In this document: positions 1 through 8,878 of the stretch, one piece after another | Layout of the letters: each line of letters opens with the position of its first letter | Position numbering within the stretch: the stretch's first letter is position 1 | NCBI GenBank assembly: GCA_963710665.1 | Contig: CAVQBC010000008.1 | Span: 372,001-436,000 of the forward strand | Reading direction: 5' to 3' | DNA: 64,000 nucleotides | Source: CAVQBC01 sp963710665 | Lineage (GTDB): Bacteria; Actinomycetota; Thermoleophilia; Solirubrobacterales; Solirubrobacteraceae | Notes under the pieces: model-generated | Database searches by the model: none | What the model was told of the DNA's origin: nothing | What the model saw: the letters and a program-made list of their open reading frames with translations, nothing else | Position numbers and translations under genes: made by a program

Positions 1-403
1 CGCGCGCCACCGCCACGAGCTCGGCGTCATGGGGGTAGGTCAACATCGCCTGGGCCTCGTCGACCGGCACCCAGCGCAGCTCGTCGACCTCCTTGTTGGG
101 GACGAACTCGCCGTCGAGCGCCTCCATCAGCCAGTAGCGCACCACCTTGGCGCGGCCCTTGGGGTCGGCGTAGGCGACCGGCGGGAGCTCCTCGCCAAGC
201 GCGCCACGCGCCCCGATCTCCTCTTCGATCTCCCGCAGGGCGGCGTCCTCCCACGACTCGCCGGGATCGAGCTTGCCCTTGGGCAGCGACCAGTCGTCGT
301 AGCGGGGGCGGTGGATGACCGCGAGCTCGAGCCCGTCGCCGGCGCGGCGCCAGACCACCCCGCCCGACGCCTTGACCTCCGCCGCCTCGGGATCGACGTC
401 CAT
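1..403 (-). CDS. NUDIX hydrolase (partial, C-terminus beyond left edge)
   Basis: Reads from ATG at 403 leftwards off the window, 134 codons visible. The NUDIX box is complete at about residues 41-63 (GKLDPGESWEDAALREIEEE, then IG), matching GX5EX7REUXEEXGU, so the Mg-binding and catalytic glutamates are present. Proteins of this kind hydrolyse nucleoside diphosphates linked to another moiety; the N-terminal VKASGGVVWRR and the WSLPKGKL stretch resemble MutT/DIPP-type house-cleaning enzymes. The specific substrate cannot be told. The start has a weak AAGGA sequence upstream. The gene lies 71 bases downstream of the MMPL transporter on the same strand, so the two could share a transcript, but no functional link is evident. 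Confidence 0.85.
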   Translation of the reverse strand, partial: MDVDPEAAEVKASGGVVWRRAGDGLELAVIHRPRYDDWSLPKGKLDPGESWEDAALREIEEEIGARGALGEELPPVAYADPKGRAKVVRYWLMEALDGEFVPNKEVDELRWVPVDEAQAMLTYPHDAELVAVAR

Positions 404-474
404 GGCGGGGCATCCTTGCACGACGACGACCGGCGCCCGGCCGCGAAGCCGGACGCCGGGCGCGATCGCGGCGC

Positions 475-2952
475 TCAGGCGGGCACCTTGCGCTTCGCCG
501 CCTCCGCCTTGCGGTCGAGCTCGGCGAAGTACGTCTCGCCCTCGACCGAGACGTGCGGCACGATGCGGTCGAGCCAGCGCGGCATGTACCAGCTGGCGCG
601 TCCGAGCAGCACCATCACGGCGGGCACCAGGAGGCAGCGCACGATCGTGGCGTCGATCGCGATCGCCACCGCGAGCCCGATGCCGAACTCCTTCACCACC
701 GGGTCCCCGTTGAGCACGAAGCTCGTGAACACGCAGACCATGATCAGGGCGGCCGAGGTGATCACCCGGCCCGTGTTGGCGAGGCCGTCGATGACCGCCT
801 TGGTCGGCCGGTGCTCGGCCTTGTAGTGCTCCTGGATCTGGCTGAGCAGGAAGACCTCGTAGTCCATCGAGAGCCCGAAGAGGATCGCGAACATCAGCAG
901 CGGCACGAAGCTCACGATCGGTATGGCGCCGTCGAGGCCGATCAGCGTCGCCCCGTGGCCCTCCTGGAAGACGAAGGTCACGATCCCGTACGCCGCCGCC
1001 ACCGACAGCAGGTTCATGACGGCCGCCTTCAGCGGCACGACGACGGAGCGGAAGGCGACCATCAGCACGACGAAGCTGAGCGCGACGACGATCGCGATCA
1101 TCGACGGCAGCTTGCTCGAGATGCGGTCGGCGAGGTCGATGTAGCCGGCGGTCTGCCCGCCGATGAAGACGGTCAGGTCGTCGCCCTTCTCGGCGTTCGG
1201 CACGACCGTGTCGCGCAGATGGTTGACGAGGTCCTCCGTCTTGCGTGACGAGGGCGCGCTGTCGGCGATCACGGTGTAGATCGCGGCGTCCGCGCGGTCG
1301 GACACCGAGGGCCCGGTCACCGACTTGACGTCGGGCGCCGCCTTGATGTCGTCCGACAGTCGCGTCAGCCGCGGGTCCGTCGCCGGCTGGTCGACCTGCT
1401 TGCGGTCGTCGGCGAGCTGCTTGGACTGGCTGTCGAGCTTCTTCTGCTGGGAGTCGAGCTGCTGCTGCTGTGAGGCGGTCTGCTGCTCGGCCTGCTGCTG
1501 CGCCTGCTGCGGGCTGAGACCCTGGGCCTCGGCCTGCGCGACGATCTGCTGCTGCTGGGCGTCGAGCTGCTGCTGATTGCTCTTGAGCTCGTCCTGGGAG
1601 TCCGACAGCTGCTTCTGCTTGTCGTCGAGGTCGGCGAGCTTCTTCTGGTCCGCCTTGGCGGCCTGGTCCAGCCGCACGCCCACGAGCAGCGGCCCGTTGG
1701 TGCCGGCGCCGAAGCCCTCGCTGATGTCGTCGTAGGCCTGCCGCGCGGTGGTCGACTTCGAGTCCGCGCCGACGTCGGACTGCCCGAGGTGCAGTTGCAG
1801 GACGGGGATCGCGAGCACGATCAGCACCGCCACGCTGGCGATCAGCGAGCGCCACGGCCGGGCGGCGACGCCTTCGGCCCACTTGCGCCAGCCGTGCGGC
1901 TGGTGGTCGTCCGGATGCGTGCGCCCGAGCTGGACCCGCAGCGAGTTGATCTTCGGCCCGAGGGCGCCCAGGAGCGCGGGCAGCAGGGTGATGGCGGCGA
2001 GCACCGCGACGACCACGGCCACGGCGGCGGTGAGGCCGAGCGCGGTGACGAGCGGGATCCCGGCCAGCGCGAGCGAGCACAGCGCGATCACCACGGTGCT
2101 GCCGGCGAACGTCACCGCGCCGCCGGAGGTCGCGGTCGCGCGGGCGACCGACTCCTGCATCTCCATCCCGTCGCGCAGCTGCAGCTTGTGGCGCGTGACG
2201 ATGAACAGCGCGTAGTCGATGCCGACGCCGAGCCCCATCATGGTGGCGAGCGTCGGCGCCACGCTCGGCACCTCGGTGACGTGCCCGAGCAGGCGGATGA
2301 TCGCCAGCGCGCTGACGAGGCCGAGGATCGCGGTGACGATCGGCAGGGCCATCGCCGTCGCGGTGCCGAACGCGAACAGGAGGATCACGATGGCGGCGCC
2401 GATGCCCACCGCCTCTGAGACGTGGGTGCTCGGCTTCGACAGCTGCTGGCCGACGTAGCCGCCGACGGCGACGTCGAGCCCCGCGGCGCGGGCCGGGTCG
2501 GCCGCGTCGAGGACCGCCTGGGCCTGCTCGGTCGAGAGGTCGCCGGGCCCGATCTCCATCGTCACCGGGATGTAGCCGATGGTCTTGTCCTTGGAGAGGA
2601 ACCGCGACCCCTCGTCGCCGGTCGGGCTGATGGCGCGCGTGACGCCGTCGACCTTGCGCACGGCGTCGACCGTGTCGTCGACCGCGCGCTCGTTGGCCGC
2701 ATCGGTGAGCTTGCCCTGCGGCGCCTTGATCACCAGCGGGTTGGCCCCGTACGCCTGCTTGGGGAGCTTCTGCTCCAGCAGGTTGGTCGCGTTCGTCGAG
2801 CCGGTGCCGGGCAGCGTGAGGTCGTCGCTGGTCTGGTCGCCCGCAGCACGGCCGCCGACGGCCAGCGCGATGGCGATCACGAGCCAGACGGCGATGACCG
2901 GCCAATGGTGTCGCGAGCAGAAACGGCCGAGGTGGTACAGGATGCGGGTCAT
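475..2952 (-). CDS. MMPL/RND-superfamily membrane transporter
   Basis: An 825-residue integral membrane protein of the MMPL family, which moves lipids or other hydrophobic compounds across the actinobacterial membrane using ion gradients. The N-terminus has one membrane helix (about 15-35), a large exterior loop, then a block of helices around 180-330 containing GLGVGIDYALFIVTR, a second exterior loop, and a final helix block from about 610 with the related GLSMDYEVFLLSQI. This internal duplication is the family hallmark. Unusually, the second exterior loop contains a glutamine-rich heptad-like stretch at about residues 430-520 that should form a coiled coil. ATG start at 2952. It is separated from the upstream LuxR-type regulator by 121 bases that include a hairpin. 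The cargo is unknown. Confidence 0.9.
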   Translation of the reverse strand: MTRILYHLGRFCSRHHWPVIAVWLVIAIALAVGGRAAGDQTSDDLTLPGTGSTNATNLLEQKLPKQAYGANPLVIKAPQGKLTDAANERAVDDTVDAVRKVDGVTRAISPTGDEGSRFLSKDKTIGYIPVTMEIGPGDLSTEQAQAVLDAADPARAAGLDVAVGGYVGQQLSKPSTHVSEAVGIGAAIVILLFAFGTATAMALPIVTAILGLVSALAIIRLLGHVTEVPSVAPTLATMMGLGVGIDYALFIVTRHKLQLRDGMEMQESVARATATSGGAVTFAGSTVVIALCSLALAGIPLVTALGLTAAVAVVVAVLAAITLLPALLGALGPKINSLRVQLGRTHPDDHQPHGWRKWAEGVAARPWRSLIASVAVLIVLAIPVLQLHLGQSDVGADSKSTTARQAYDDISEGFGAGTNGPLLVGVRLDQAAKADQKKLADLDDKQKQLSDSQDELKSNQQQLDAQQQQIVAQAEAQGLSPQQAQQQAEQQTASQQQQLDSQQKKLDSQSKQLADDRKQVDQPATDPRLTRLSDDIKAAPDVKSVTGPSVSDRADAAIYTVIADSAPSSRKTEDLVNHLRDTVVPNAEKGDDLTVFIGGQTAGYIDLADRISSKLPSMIAIVVALSFVVLMVAFRSVVVPLKAAVMNLLSVAAAYGIVTFVFQEGHGATLIGLDGAIPIVSFVPLLMFAILFGLSMDYEVFLLSQIQEHYKAEHRPTKAVIDGLANTGRVITSAALIMVCVFTSFVLNGDPVVKEFGIGLAVAIAIDATIVRCLLVPAVMVLLGRASWYMPRWLDRIVPHVSVEGETYFAELDRKAEAAKRKVPA

Positions 2953-3040
2953 CGCCTCATTCCTGGGTCGTAGGGCGCCGAGCGAACGCGATCCTCTTCG
3001 GTCGTGCGGGTCCGCACAAGGCAGGGACCCCCAGGCTTTC

Positions 3041-3062
3041 CCCCAGGATTTGCGCCCTGGGG
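3041..3062 (-). terminator. Hairpin after the LAL regulator gene
   Basis: CCCCAGG (3041-3047) and CCTGGGG (3056-3062) form a perfect 7-bp stem with an 8-base loop, 12 bases beyond the stop codon of the regulator gene. No T-run follows, so it may be a weak terminator, an attenuator before the MMPL gene, or a regulator site. A further CCAGG copy lies just outside at 3031-3035. Confidence 0.4.
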
Positions 3063-3073
3063 TCGGGGGCCGA

Positions 3074-5965
3074 TCAGGCTTGCGGGTGCGGCTCGAGCGC
3101 CGGCGCGAGTTGGAAGCGCGAGCGGATCCCGAGCTTGCGATAGGCGCTCGTGAGGTGCAGCTCGACCGTCTTCTCGGTCACGAACAGCCGCTGGGCGATG
3201 TCGCGGTTGGTGAGGTCGCCGGCGGCCGCGAGCACGCACACGCGCCGCTCGGCAGGGGTCAGCGCGTCGACGCCCGTGACCTGCAGCCGCGCGGGCCGTC
3301 CGCCGCCCGCGCCGAGCTCGCCGCGCACCCGCTCGGCGAGCGCGTCGGCGCCGCAGCTCGTGGCCTCCTGCACGGCCAGGCGCAGCACCTCGCGGCTCTC
3401 ACGCCGCCGCCGGCGCCGGCCGAGCTCGGCGCCGAGGTCCGCGAGCGCGTGGGCGTGCTCGAGCCGTGCCGGGGAGTGGTGGAGCACCTTGACCGCCTCC
3501 TCCAGGTGAGCCAGCCCCTCGTCGCCGCCGATCGCGGTCCCGGCGGTGCGGAGCGCGCGGCCGAGCGTGCCGGAGGCCCCGAGGCCGCGCGCCAGCTCGA
3601 TCTGCTCGTGGGCGAGCGCGGCCGCCCGCTCGCTCTCGCCGACCGCCGCGAGCGCCTGCGCGGCGAACGGGCGCCAGTCGCCGTGCACGGCGATGCCGTG
3701 CGCGTGGAGCCGTGCGCCGCAGCGCAGCAGGTCCTCCAGCCCGGCGTAGGTCTCGCCCTGGGCGACGCGCAGCCGCCCGCGGCTGACCAGGAAGGGGGCG
3801 GAGAAGGGCCGGTCCTCCATCTCGACGGCCGGTCCCGCGCGCTCGGCAGCGCGCTCGGCCGCCTCGATCTCGCCGCGCTCCATGTGGGCGTCGATCGCCA
3901 CCGCCGCGAGCTGGGGCAGCGCGACGTGGTGCTCGCCGATCGCGGCGAGCCCCGCCTCGGCCTCCGTCAGGGCCTCGCCGACCGAGCCGCGCGCCATCTC
4001 GAGCGCCGCCCGCTGCCCGTGGATGGCGGCCAGCAGCGTCGAGCGTCCCTCGGCGCGCGCGACCCGCAGGCCGAGGTCGAGCAGGCCGGCGGCCGTCTCG
4101 AAGCGCTCCGTGATGCGCAGGGTCGTCAGCGCGAAGTGCAGCGTGAACTCGTCCGGGGGCAGCCCGGCGCCGATCGCCGCCTCCGTGGCCGCCGCGGCGG
4201 GGGCCGCCGGCTCGCCCCGCAGCACGGCCTCGTGCGCGGCGTACACCTTGGCGGCGGACTCGTAGGCCCGGTGGCCCGCGGCGTGCTCCGCGAACCGGGC
4301 GAGCTGCTCGGGCAGCCGCCCCCGCAGCGCCGGGTCGCTGCTTATCACCGTCAGAAGGCCGAGCTCGAGCTCGAGCGAGCGCTCCGGGTCGGTGGCGAAC
4401 AGCTCGCCCGCGACATCCTCGAGCACGTCCGCGGTCACCGCGGCAGGCCGGCCGGAGACCACGGCGCAGCGGCCCAGCCAGAGCGTGGCGTGCGCGCGCG
4501 CCACGGGGTCCGTCGTCGCCTCGAGGACGGCGCGCAGGTGCTCCTCGGCGGCGGCGAAGCGCTGCGCGGCCACCTCCCAGCGGCCGAGCTCGGCGAGGAC
4601 CTGGGGGAGGTCGGCGGGGGCCGGCGGCTCGGCGAGGGCACGCCGGAGGTACTCGACGGCGGTGGCGGCGGCGCCGCGGGCCAGCGCGCCGGTTGCCGCG
4701 GCGCGCAGGACCGCGGCGCGCTCGTGGTCGCCCGCCGCAGGGGTCCGCAACAGGTGCGCGGCGACGCGCTCGGGCGCCGCGCCGGCGGCGGTGAGCGCCG
4801 CCGCCGCCCGCTGGTGGAGCGCGCTGCGCTCCCCGGGGGCGAGGTCGCTCTCGATTGCGGCGCGGACGATCGGATGCACGAAGCCGAGGCGCTCGTCGGG
4901 GGCGAGGACGTCGGCGCGCACGAGCCCGTCGGCGGCCTCGTGCGCGGCCGCCTCGCCGAGGTCCGCGACCTCGCGGGCGATCGCCGGCTCGGTTCCGTCC
5001 CCGCATACCGCGGCGGCGCGCGCCAGCCGCGTCGCCTCGGGGCCGAGGCGGAGCAGACGCGCCCGGACGAAGCGCGCGACCGCGGGTGGGCCCACCGCCG
5101 GCACCTCGGACGCGGCGCTCGCGGTCGGCGCGAGCCCGGCCTCGTCCAGCGCGCCCAGCAGCTCGCGCAGGAACAGCGGGTTGCCGCGGGTGGCGAGCTC
5201 GCAGGCCACGCAGAACTCGGGGGCCGCTTCGGCGCCGAGCCGCTCGCGCACGAGGTCGCGCACGGCGTCGTGGCCGAGCGGCCGCGGGCGCAGCGTCTCC
5301 GCCGCCGGCTCGGCCGCCAGGCGGTGCCAGAGCCCGTCGTGCTGTGCCGGCTCGGCGCCGTCGCCCGTCGCCACCAGCAGCGCGGGCAGCTCGTCGATCC
5401 GGCGGGCGAGGTAGTCGAGGAAGCGCAGCGTCGGGTCGTCGGCCCAGTGCGCGTCGTCGACGGCGAGGAGCAGCGGCGTGCGCCGCGCGAGCGCGGCCGT
5501 CAGCCGGTAGAGCCCGTGCAGCATCGCGGCGCCGGCGTCGCCGGCCGCGCCGGGGCGGTCGCCCCCGCCGTCGCCCGGATCCGACAGCCGGCCGGCCGCC
5601 GCCTCCGCCGGTCCGTCCAGCAGCGCCTCGCGCTCACCGGCGTCGAGACCCGCCAGCGCGGACTCGAAGAGCTGGCGCGCGACGCCGAAGGCGAACTCGC
5701 GCTCGAGCTCGGCCCCGCGGGCCCGCAGCACGAGCAGGCCCGCGTCGCGCGCGGCGGCCCGCGCGCTCTCGGCGAGCCGGCTCTTGCCGAGCCCCGGACC
5801 GCCCTCGATCAGCACGATCCCGCCGGCGCCGCGGGCGGCGCGCGCGACCGCTCGGCCCAGCACGTCGAGCTCGTAGGTCCGCTCGAGAAGACGGTCCCCG
5901 GGGCGCACGGATTCGTCCCGGACGGGCAGGGGGATCGGCGGCGTCTGGGTTTGGTCGGGGGTCAT
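3074..5965 (-). CDS. LAL-type LuxR transcriptional regulator with AAA ATPase domain
   Basis: A 963-residue regulator of the 'large ATP-binding LuxR' class. From the ATG at 5965, an N-terminal ATPase has Walker A GGPGLGKS at about residues 55-62 and Walker B LLLAVDDAHW at about 165-174. A long alpha-helical, alanine-rich middle region probably holds TPR-like repeats. The C-terminal LuxR helix-turn-helix starts at LTPAERRVCVLAAAG and includes LTNRDIAQRLFVTEKTVELH. Such proteins use ATP and a ligand or partner to switch on nearby genes; the MMPL transporter downstream on the same strand is the obvious candidate. The open frame continues upstream to 6496 but that part reads as out-of-frame composition and would overlap the divergent gene at 6150, so it is left out. 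Confidence 0.88.
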   Translation of the reverse strand: MTPDQTQTPPIPLPVRDESVRPGDRLLERTYELDVLGRAVARAARGAGGIVLIEGGPGLGKSRLAESARAAARDAGLLVLRARGAELEREFAFGVARQLFESALAGLDAGEREALLDGPAEAAAGRLSDPGDGGGDRPGAAGDAGAAMLHGLYRLTAALARRTPLLLAVDDAHWADDPTLRFLDYLARRIDELPALLVATGDGAEPAQHDGLWHRLAAEPAAETLRPRPLGHDAVRDLVRERLGAEAAPEFCVACELATRGNPLFLRELLGALDEAGLAPTASAASEVPAVGPPAVARFVRARLLRLGPEATRLARAAAVCGDGTEPAIAREVADLGEAAAHEAADGLVRADVLAPDERLGFVHPIVRAAIESDLAPGERSALHQRAAAALTAAGAAPERVAAHLLRTPAAGDHERAAVLRAAATGALARGAAATAVEYLRRALAEPPAPADLPQVLAELGRWEVAAQRFAAAEEHLRAVLEATTDPVARAHATLWLGRCAVVSGRPAAVTADVLEDVAGELFATDPERSLELELGLLTVISSDPALRGRLPEQLARFAEHAAGHRAYESAAKVYAAHEAVLRGEPAAPAAAATEAAIGAGLPPDEFTLHFALTTLRITERFETAAGLLDLGLRVARAEGRSTLLAAIHGQRAALEMARGSVGEALTEAEAGLAAIGEHHVALPQLAAVAIDAHMERGEIEAAERAAERAGPAVEMEDRPFSAPFLVSRGRLRVAQGETYAGLEDLLRCGARLHAHGIAVHGDWRPFAAQALAAVGESERAAALAHEQIELARGLGASGTLGRALRTAGTAIGGDEGLAHLEEAVKVLHHSPARLEHAHALADLGAELGRRRRRRESREVLRLAVQEATSCGADALAERVRGELGAGGGRPARLQVTGVDALTPAERRVCVLAAAGDLTNRDIAQRLFVTEKTVELHLTSAYRKLGIRSRFQLAPALEPHPQA

Positions 5966-6149
5966 GGAAGCCCCGCCCGCGCCGACCCTACGCCCGCGGC
6001 CGCGCGTCGGCAAGCGGGCGAAGTGCCCGGGACGGTCGCGCGCTAAGGTGCCCCGCTTCGCAGGACGAACCCCTTCGACCCGCCGGGCCGCTCGGCCCCC
6101 CTGCCGCGGGTCCGACCGCCCTCCGATCGAAAGAGGTATCCGCACTCCC

Positions 6150-7118
6150 ATGCGACTTCGTCTGCTCGTCCCCCTGCTCGCCGGCTGCGCGCTGCTGCTC
6201 CTCCCCGCGGCCGCGCAGGCCAAGGTGACCGTCGGCATCGCCGAGAACCAGCCGCGGGTCTTCGCCGATCCGCAGTTCCAGGCGCTCGGCGCCAAGCACA
6301 CGCGCGTCGTGGCTTCATGGAACGTCATGACCAGCGGCGACGACGAGCTTCCCCGGCTGACGCAGTACCTGCAGAGCGCGCAGGCCGCGGGCGTCGAGCC
6401 GCTCGTGACCTTCGAGCACACGCGCGGCGACGCCTCGCGCTGCGCCAAGCCCAAGTACCAGCGCAAGCTGAAGATCTGCAAGCTGCCGTCGGCCAAGGCC
6501 TACGAGGCCAACGTCAAGGCGTTCTTCGAGCGCTTCCCGTTCGTGAAGGTCGTGGCGCCCTTCAACGAGGCCAACCACTTCACGCAGCCGACCGCGCGCG
6601 ACCCGCGGGCGGCCGCGCGCTTCGCCGGCATCGTCAAGAAGTACTGCAAGGGCTGCCGGATCATCGGCGCCGACCTGCTCGACCAGGCGGACGATCCGAA
6701 GGCCAAGAGCCCGACGTTCGTCAAGACGATCGCCTACGCGAAGGCCCTCAAGCGCAACCTGCGGCGCTACAAGGTGCCGACGAACGTCTGCGGCGTCCAC
6801 AACTACTCGGACGTCAACCGGTTCCGCGACAAGGGCACCCGGACGCTCATCCGCGCCCTCGGCTGCAAGCAGATCTGGCTGACCGAGACGGGCGGCCTGT
6901 ACGAGTTCGGCTCCTTCAAGGGCAACGAGCGGCGCCAGCTGCGCGCGACGAAGTACCTGTTCAACACGCTGGTGCGCAAGAACCGCAAGGTCAAGCGCGT
7001 GTACGTGTACACGTTCTACGGCAACGTGACGCCGCGCTTCGACGCCGGCCTCGTCGCCGACGGCACGCCGCGCACCGCCTACGCCGAGGTCCAGAAGCGG
7101 ATCGCGGCGGGCGGCTAG
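6150..7118 (+). CDS. Secreted clan GH-A-like glycosidase-fold protein
   Basis: 322 residues with a clear signal peptide (MRLRLLVPLLAGCALLLLPA, cleavage near AQA-KV at about 24/25). The mature part looks like a TIM-barrel glycoside hydrolase of clan GH-A: PFNEANH supplies the conserved Asn-Glu pair at the end of strand 4 (acid/base), and WLTETGG supplies a strand-7 glutamate (nucleophile). Several Cys residues (SRCAKPK, LKICK, YCKGC, VCGVH, LGCKQ) suggest disulfides in an exported protein. The substrate cannot be named and the family number is unclear (GH39/GH5-like at a distance). ATG with AAAGAGG upstream. It stands alone, divergent from the LAL regulator. Confidence 0.7.
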   Translation: MRLRLLVPLLAGCALLLLPAAAQAKVTVGIAENQPRVFADPQFQALGAKHTRVVASWNVMTSGDDELPRLTQYLQSAQAAGVEPLVTFEHTRGDASRCAKPKYQRKLKICKLPSAKAYEANVKAFFERFPFVKVVAPFNEANHFTQPTARDPRAAARFAGIVKKYCKGCRIIGADLLDQADDPKAKSPTFVKTIAYAKALKRNLRRYKVPTNVCGVHNYSDVNRFRDKGTRTLIRALGCKQIWLTETGGLYEFGSFKGNERRQLRATKYLFNTLVRKNRKVKRVYVYTFYGNVTPRFDAGLVADGTPRTAYAEVQKRIAAGG

Positions 7119-7235
7119 GCGCGCTTCGCCGCCGCGACCCCCGGGCGCCCCGTGCGCGCCCGGGTGTCGCGGCCGGGGCGGCGGGCGGGGTGGCCCTCGT
7201 TGCGGTCCGCGCCGCCTTCCGCCACCGTGTGGGGG

Positions 7236-8315
7236 GTGGCCCTGACCGACCGCCGTCCCGCCGATGCCGCCCCGGCGCTCTCGATCGCCGACGCGCAGGC
7301 GCTCTTCTCTCCCGAGACCGTCTGGCTGAACACGGCCAGCTACGGGCTGCCGCCCCGTCCGGCCTGGGAGGCGCTCCAGGCCGCCGCCGACGAGTGGCGC
7401 CACGGCCGCTGCGGCTTCGACGGCTGGGACCGCTCGGTCGGCGCGGCGCGGGCCACGTGGGCCCGCCTGCACGGCGTGGCGGCCGCCGACGTGGCGGTCG
7501 GCGCCCAGGTCTCGCCCTTCACCGGCCTCGTCGGCACGTCGCTGGCCGCAGGCGCGCGGGTGCTCGCCGCCGAGGAGGACTTCACCTCGCTGTTGTTCCC
7601 CCTGCTGGCCCAGGAGGGCCGGGGCGTCGAGGTCCGGCTCGTGCCGCTCGAGGCGCTCGCGGCGGCGGTGGACGGCTCGACCGACCTGGTCGCGGTGAGC
7701 GCGGTCCAGTCGGCGGACGGGCGCCTCGCCGACCTCGACGCGATCTCCGCGGCCGCGCGGCACCACGGCGCCCGCACGTTCATCGACGCCACGCAGGCCG
7801 CGGGCTGGCTCCCGCTGGACGCCGGGCGCTTCGACTACGTGGCCTGCGGCGGCTACAAGTGGCTGCTCGGGCCGCGCGGGACGGCCTTCTTCTACGTCGC
7901 GCCCGAGCGACAGGAGGAGCTCACGCCGCACCTCGCCGGCTGGTACGCGGGCGAGGACCCGATGAGCGTGCTCTACGGCGGCCCGCTGCGCCTGGCGGCG
8001 GACGCCCGGCGCTTCGACGTCTCGCCGGTGTGGCTGAGCTGGGTGGGCCTCGCGCCCGCGCTGTCGGTGCTCGAGCGCGTCGGGATCGCCGCCGTCCACG
8101 CCCACGACCTCGGGCTGGCCAACGCCTTCCGGGCCGGGCTGGGGCTGCCGCCCGGCGACTCGGCGATCGTCTCGCCCGAGCTCGGAGAGGACGCCGGGGA
8201 GCGCCTGCGGCGCGCCGGCGTGATGGCCGCGGGGCGCGGCGGGCGCCTGCGCTTCTCCTTCCACCTCTCCACGCGCGAGGCCGACGTCGGGCGCGCGCTC
8301 GCCGCGCTGGCCTGA
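7236..8315 (+). CDS. Class V aminotransferase-fold PLP enzyme
   Basis: About 359 residues from a GTG at 7236; another GTG at 7227 is in frame. Class V aminotransferase/cysteine-desulfurase fold. DATQAAGWLPLD carries the aspartate that binds the pyridine nitrogen of PLP, and GGYKWLLGPRG holds the lysine expected to form the Schiff base. The N-terminal VWLNTASYGLPPRP is typical of the kynureninase/isopenicillin-epimerase-like branch. No catalytic cysteine loop of the IscS/SufS type is seen, so a desulfurase is less likely. No operon partner: the next gene starts 98 bases on and is unrelated. The exact substrate is unknown. Confidence 0.85.
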   Translation: MALTDRRPADAAPALSIADAQALFSPETVWLNTASYGLPPRPAWEALQAAADEWRHGRCGFDGWDRSVGAARATWARLHGVAAADVAVGAQVSPFTGLVGTSLAAGARVLAAEEDFTSLLFPLLAQEGRGVEVRLVPLEALAAAVDGSTDLVAVSAVQSADGRLADLDAISAAARHHGARTFIDATQAAGWLPLDAGRFDYVACGGYKWLLGPRGTAFFYVAPERQEELTPHLAGWYAGEDPMSVLYGGPLRLAADARRFDVSPVWLSWVGLAPALSVLERVGIAAVHAHDLGLANAFRAGLGLPPGDSAIVSPELGEDAGERLRRAGVMAAGRGGRLRFSFHLSTREADVGRALAALA

Positions 8316-8413
8316 AAGCCGCGCGGCAGAGCGGCGCGGTGCCGTCCGACCGACCCCCTACGGTGCCAGGCGTCACGTCCGCCAAACAGGAGCGCGAGAG
8401 CGAAGACCGCACC

Positions 8414-8869
8414 ATGCCCCTCTGCTTCATCGAGCCGCACGACGCCATCCGCGTCATCGCCGAGTCCGTCGGCCGCGAGGCACGCCGGCAGCTGCTCGGA
8501 GAGCTCGTCCGCGCGTGGGTCGACGAGATCCCGGAGGAGGAGCTCGCCTCCCACTACGCGAAGGCGGTGGCCGACCTCGACGAGCACGACCTGTCGATGC
8601 TGGCCGCCTGGCACGCGTCCCTCGAGGTCGGGACGCCGATCGCCAACAAGGACTTCCTCGTCAGCGCGTTCGGCTCCCTGGGGGAGAACCGGCGCGAGGC
8701 GCTGAAGATCGCCGCGGGCCTGCGCGGGGAGGACGCGTTCACCGCCGGGGTCGCCGAGGAGCAGGCGCTCGAGGTCGTGCTCCCGTGGCTCTCGCGCGCC
8801 CGCTGCGAGGAGCTGCTGGCGGAGTGCATCGAGCTCTACTGCTGGGACCGGCTGGGCACCGAGAGTTAG
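8414..8869 (+). CDS. Uncharacterised 151-aa protein
   Basis: Not recognised. 151 residues from ATG 8414 with AGGAG-like sequence about 20 bases upstream. The sequence is acidic, largely helical, with no signal peptide or membrane segment. Cysteines occur at MPLC near the N-terminus and in RARCEELLAECIELYCW near the C-terminus. It is convergent with the HAD hydrolase gene (9 bases between stops). Composition and third-base bias match genuine coding sequence. No function is proposed. Confidence 0.65.
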   Translation: MPLCFIEPHDAIRVIAESVGREARRQLLGELVRAWVDEIPEEELASHYAKAVADLDEHDLSMLAAWHASLEVGTPIANKDFLVSAFGSLGENRREALKIAAGLRGEDAFTAGVAEEQALEVVLPWLSRARCEELLAECIELYCWDRLGTES

Positions 8870-8878
8870 ACCCCCTCC

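Noticed and set aside
2579..6046. 1155-codon open frame on the plus strand
   Set aside because: Antisense to the LAL regulator, which has clear Walker and LuxR motifs; the plus-strand reading has none.
7236..8315. Cysteine desulfurase
   Set aside because: PLP motifs fit class V, but no catalytic cysteine loop of IscS/SufS type is seen.
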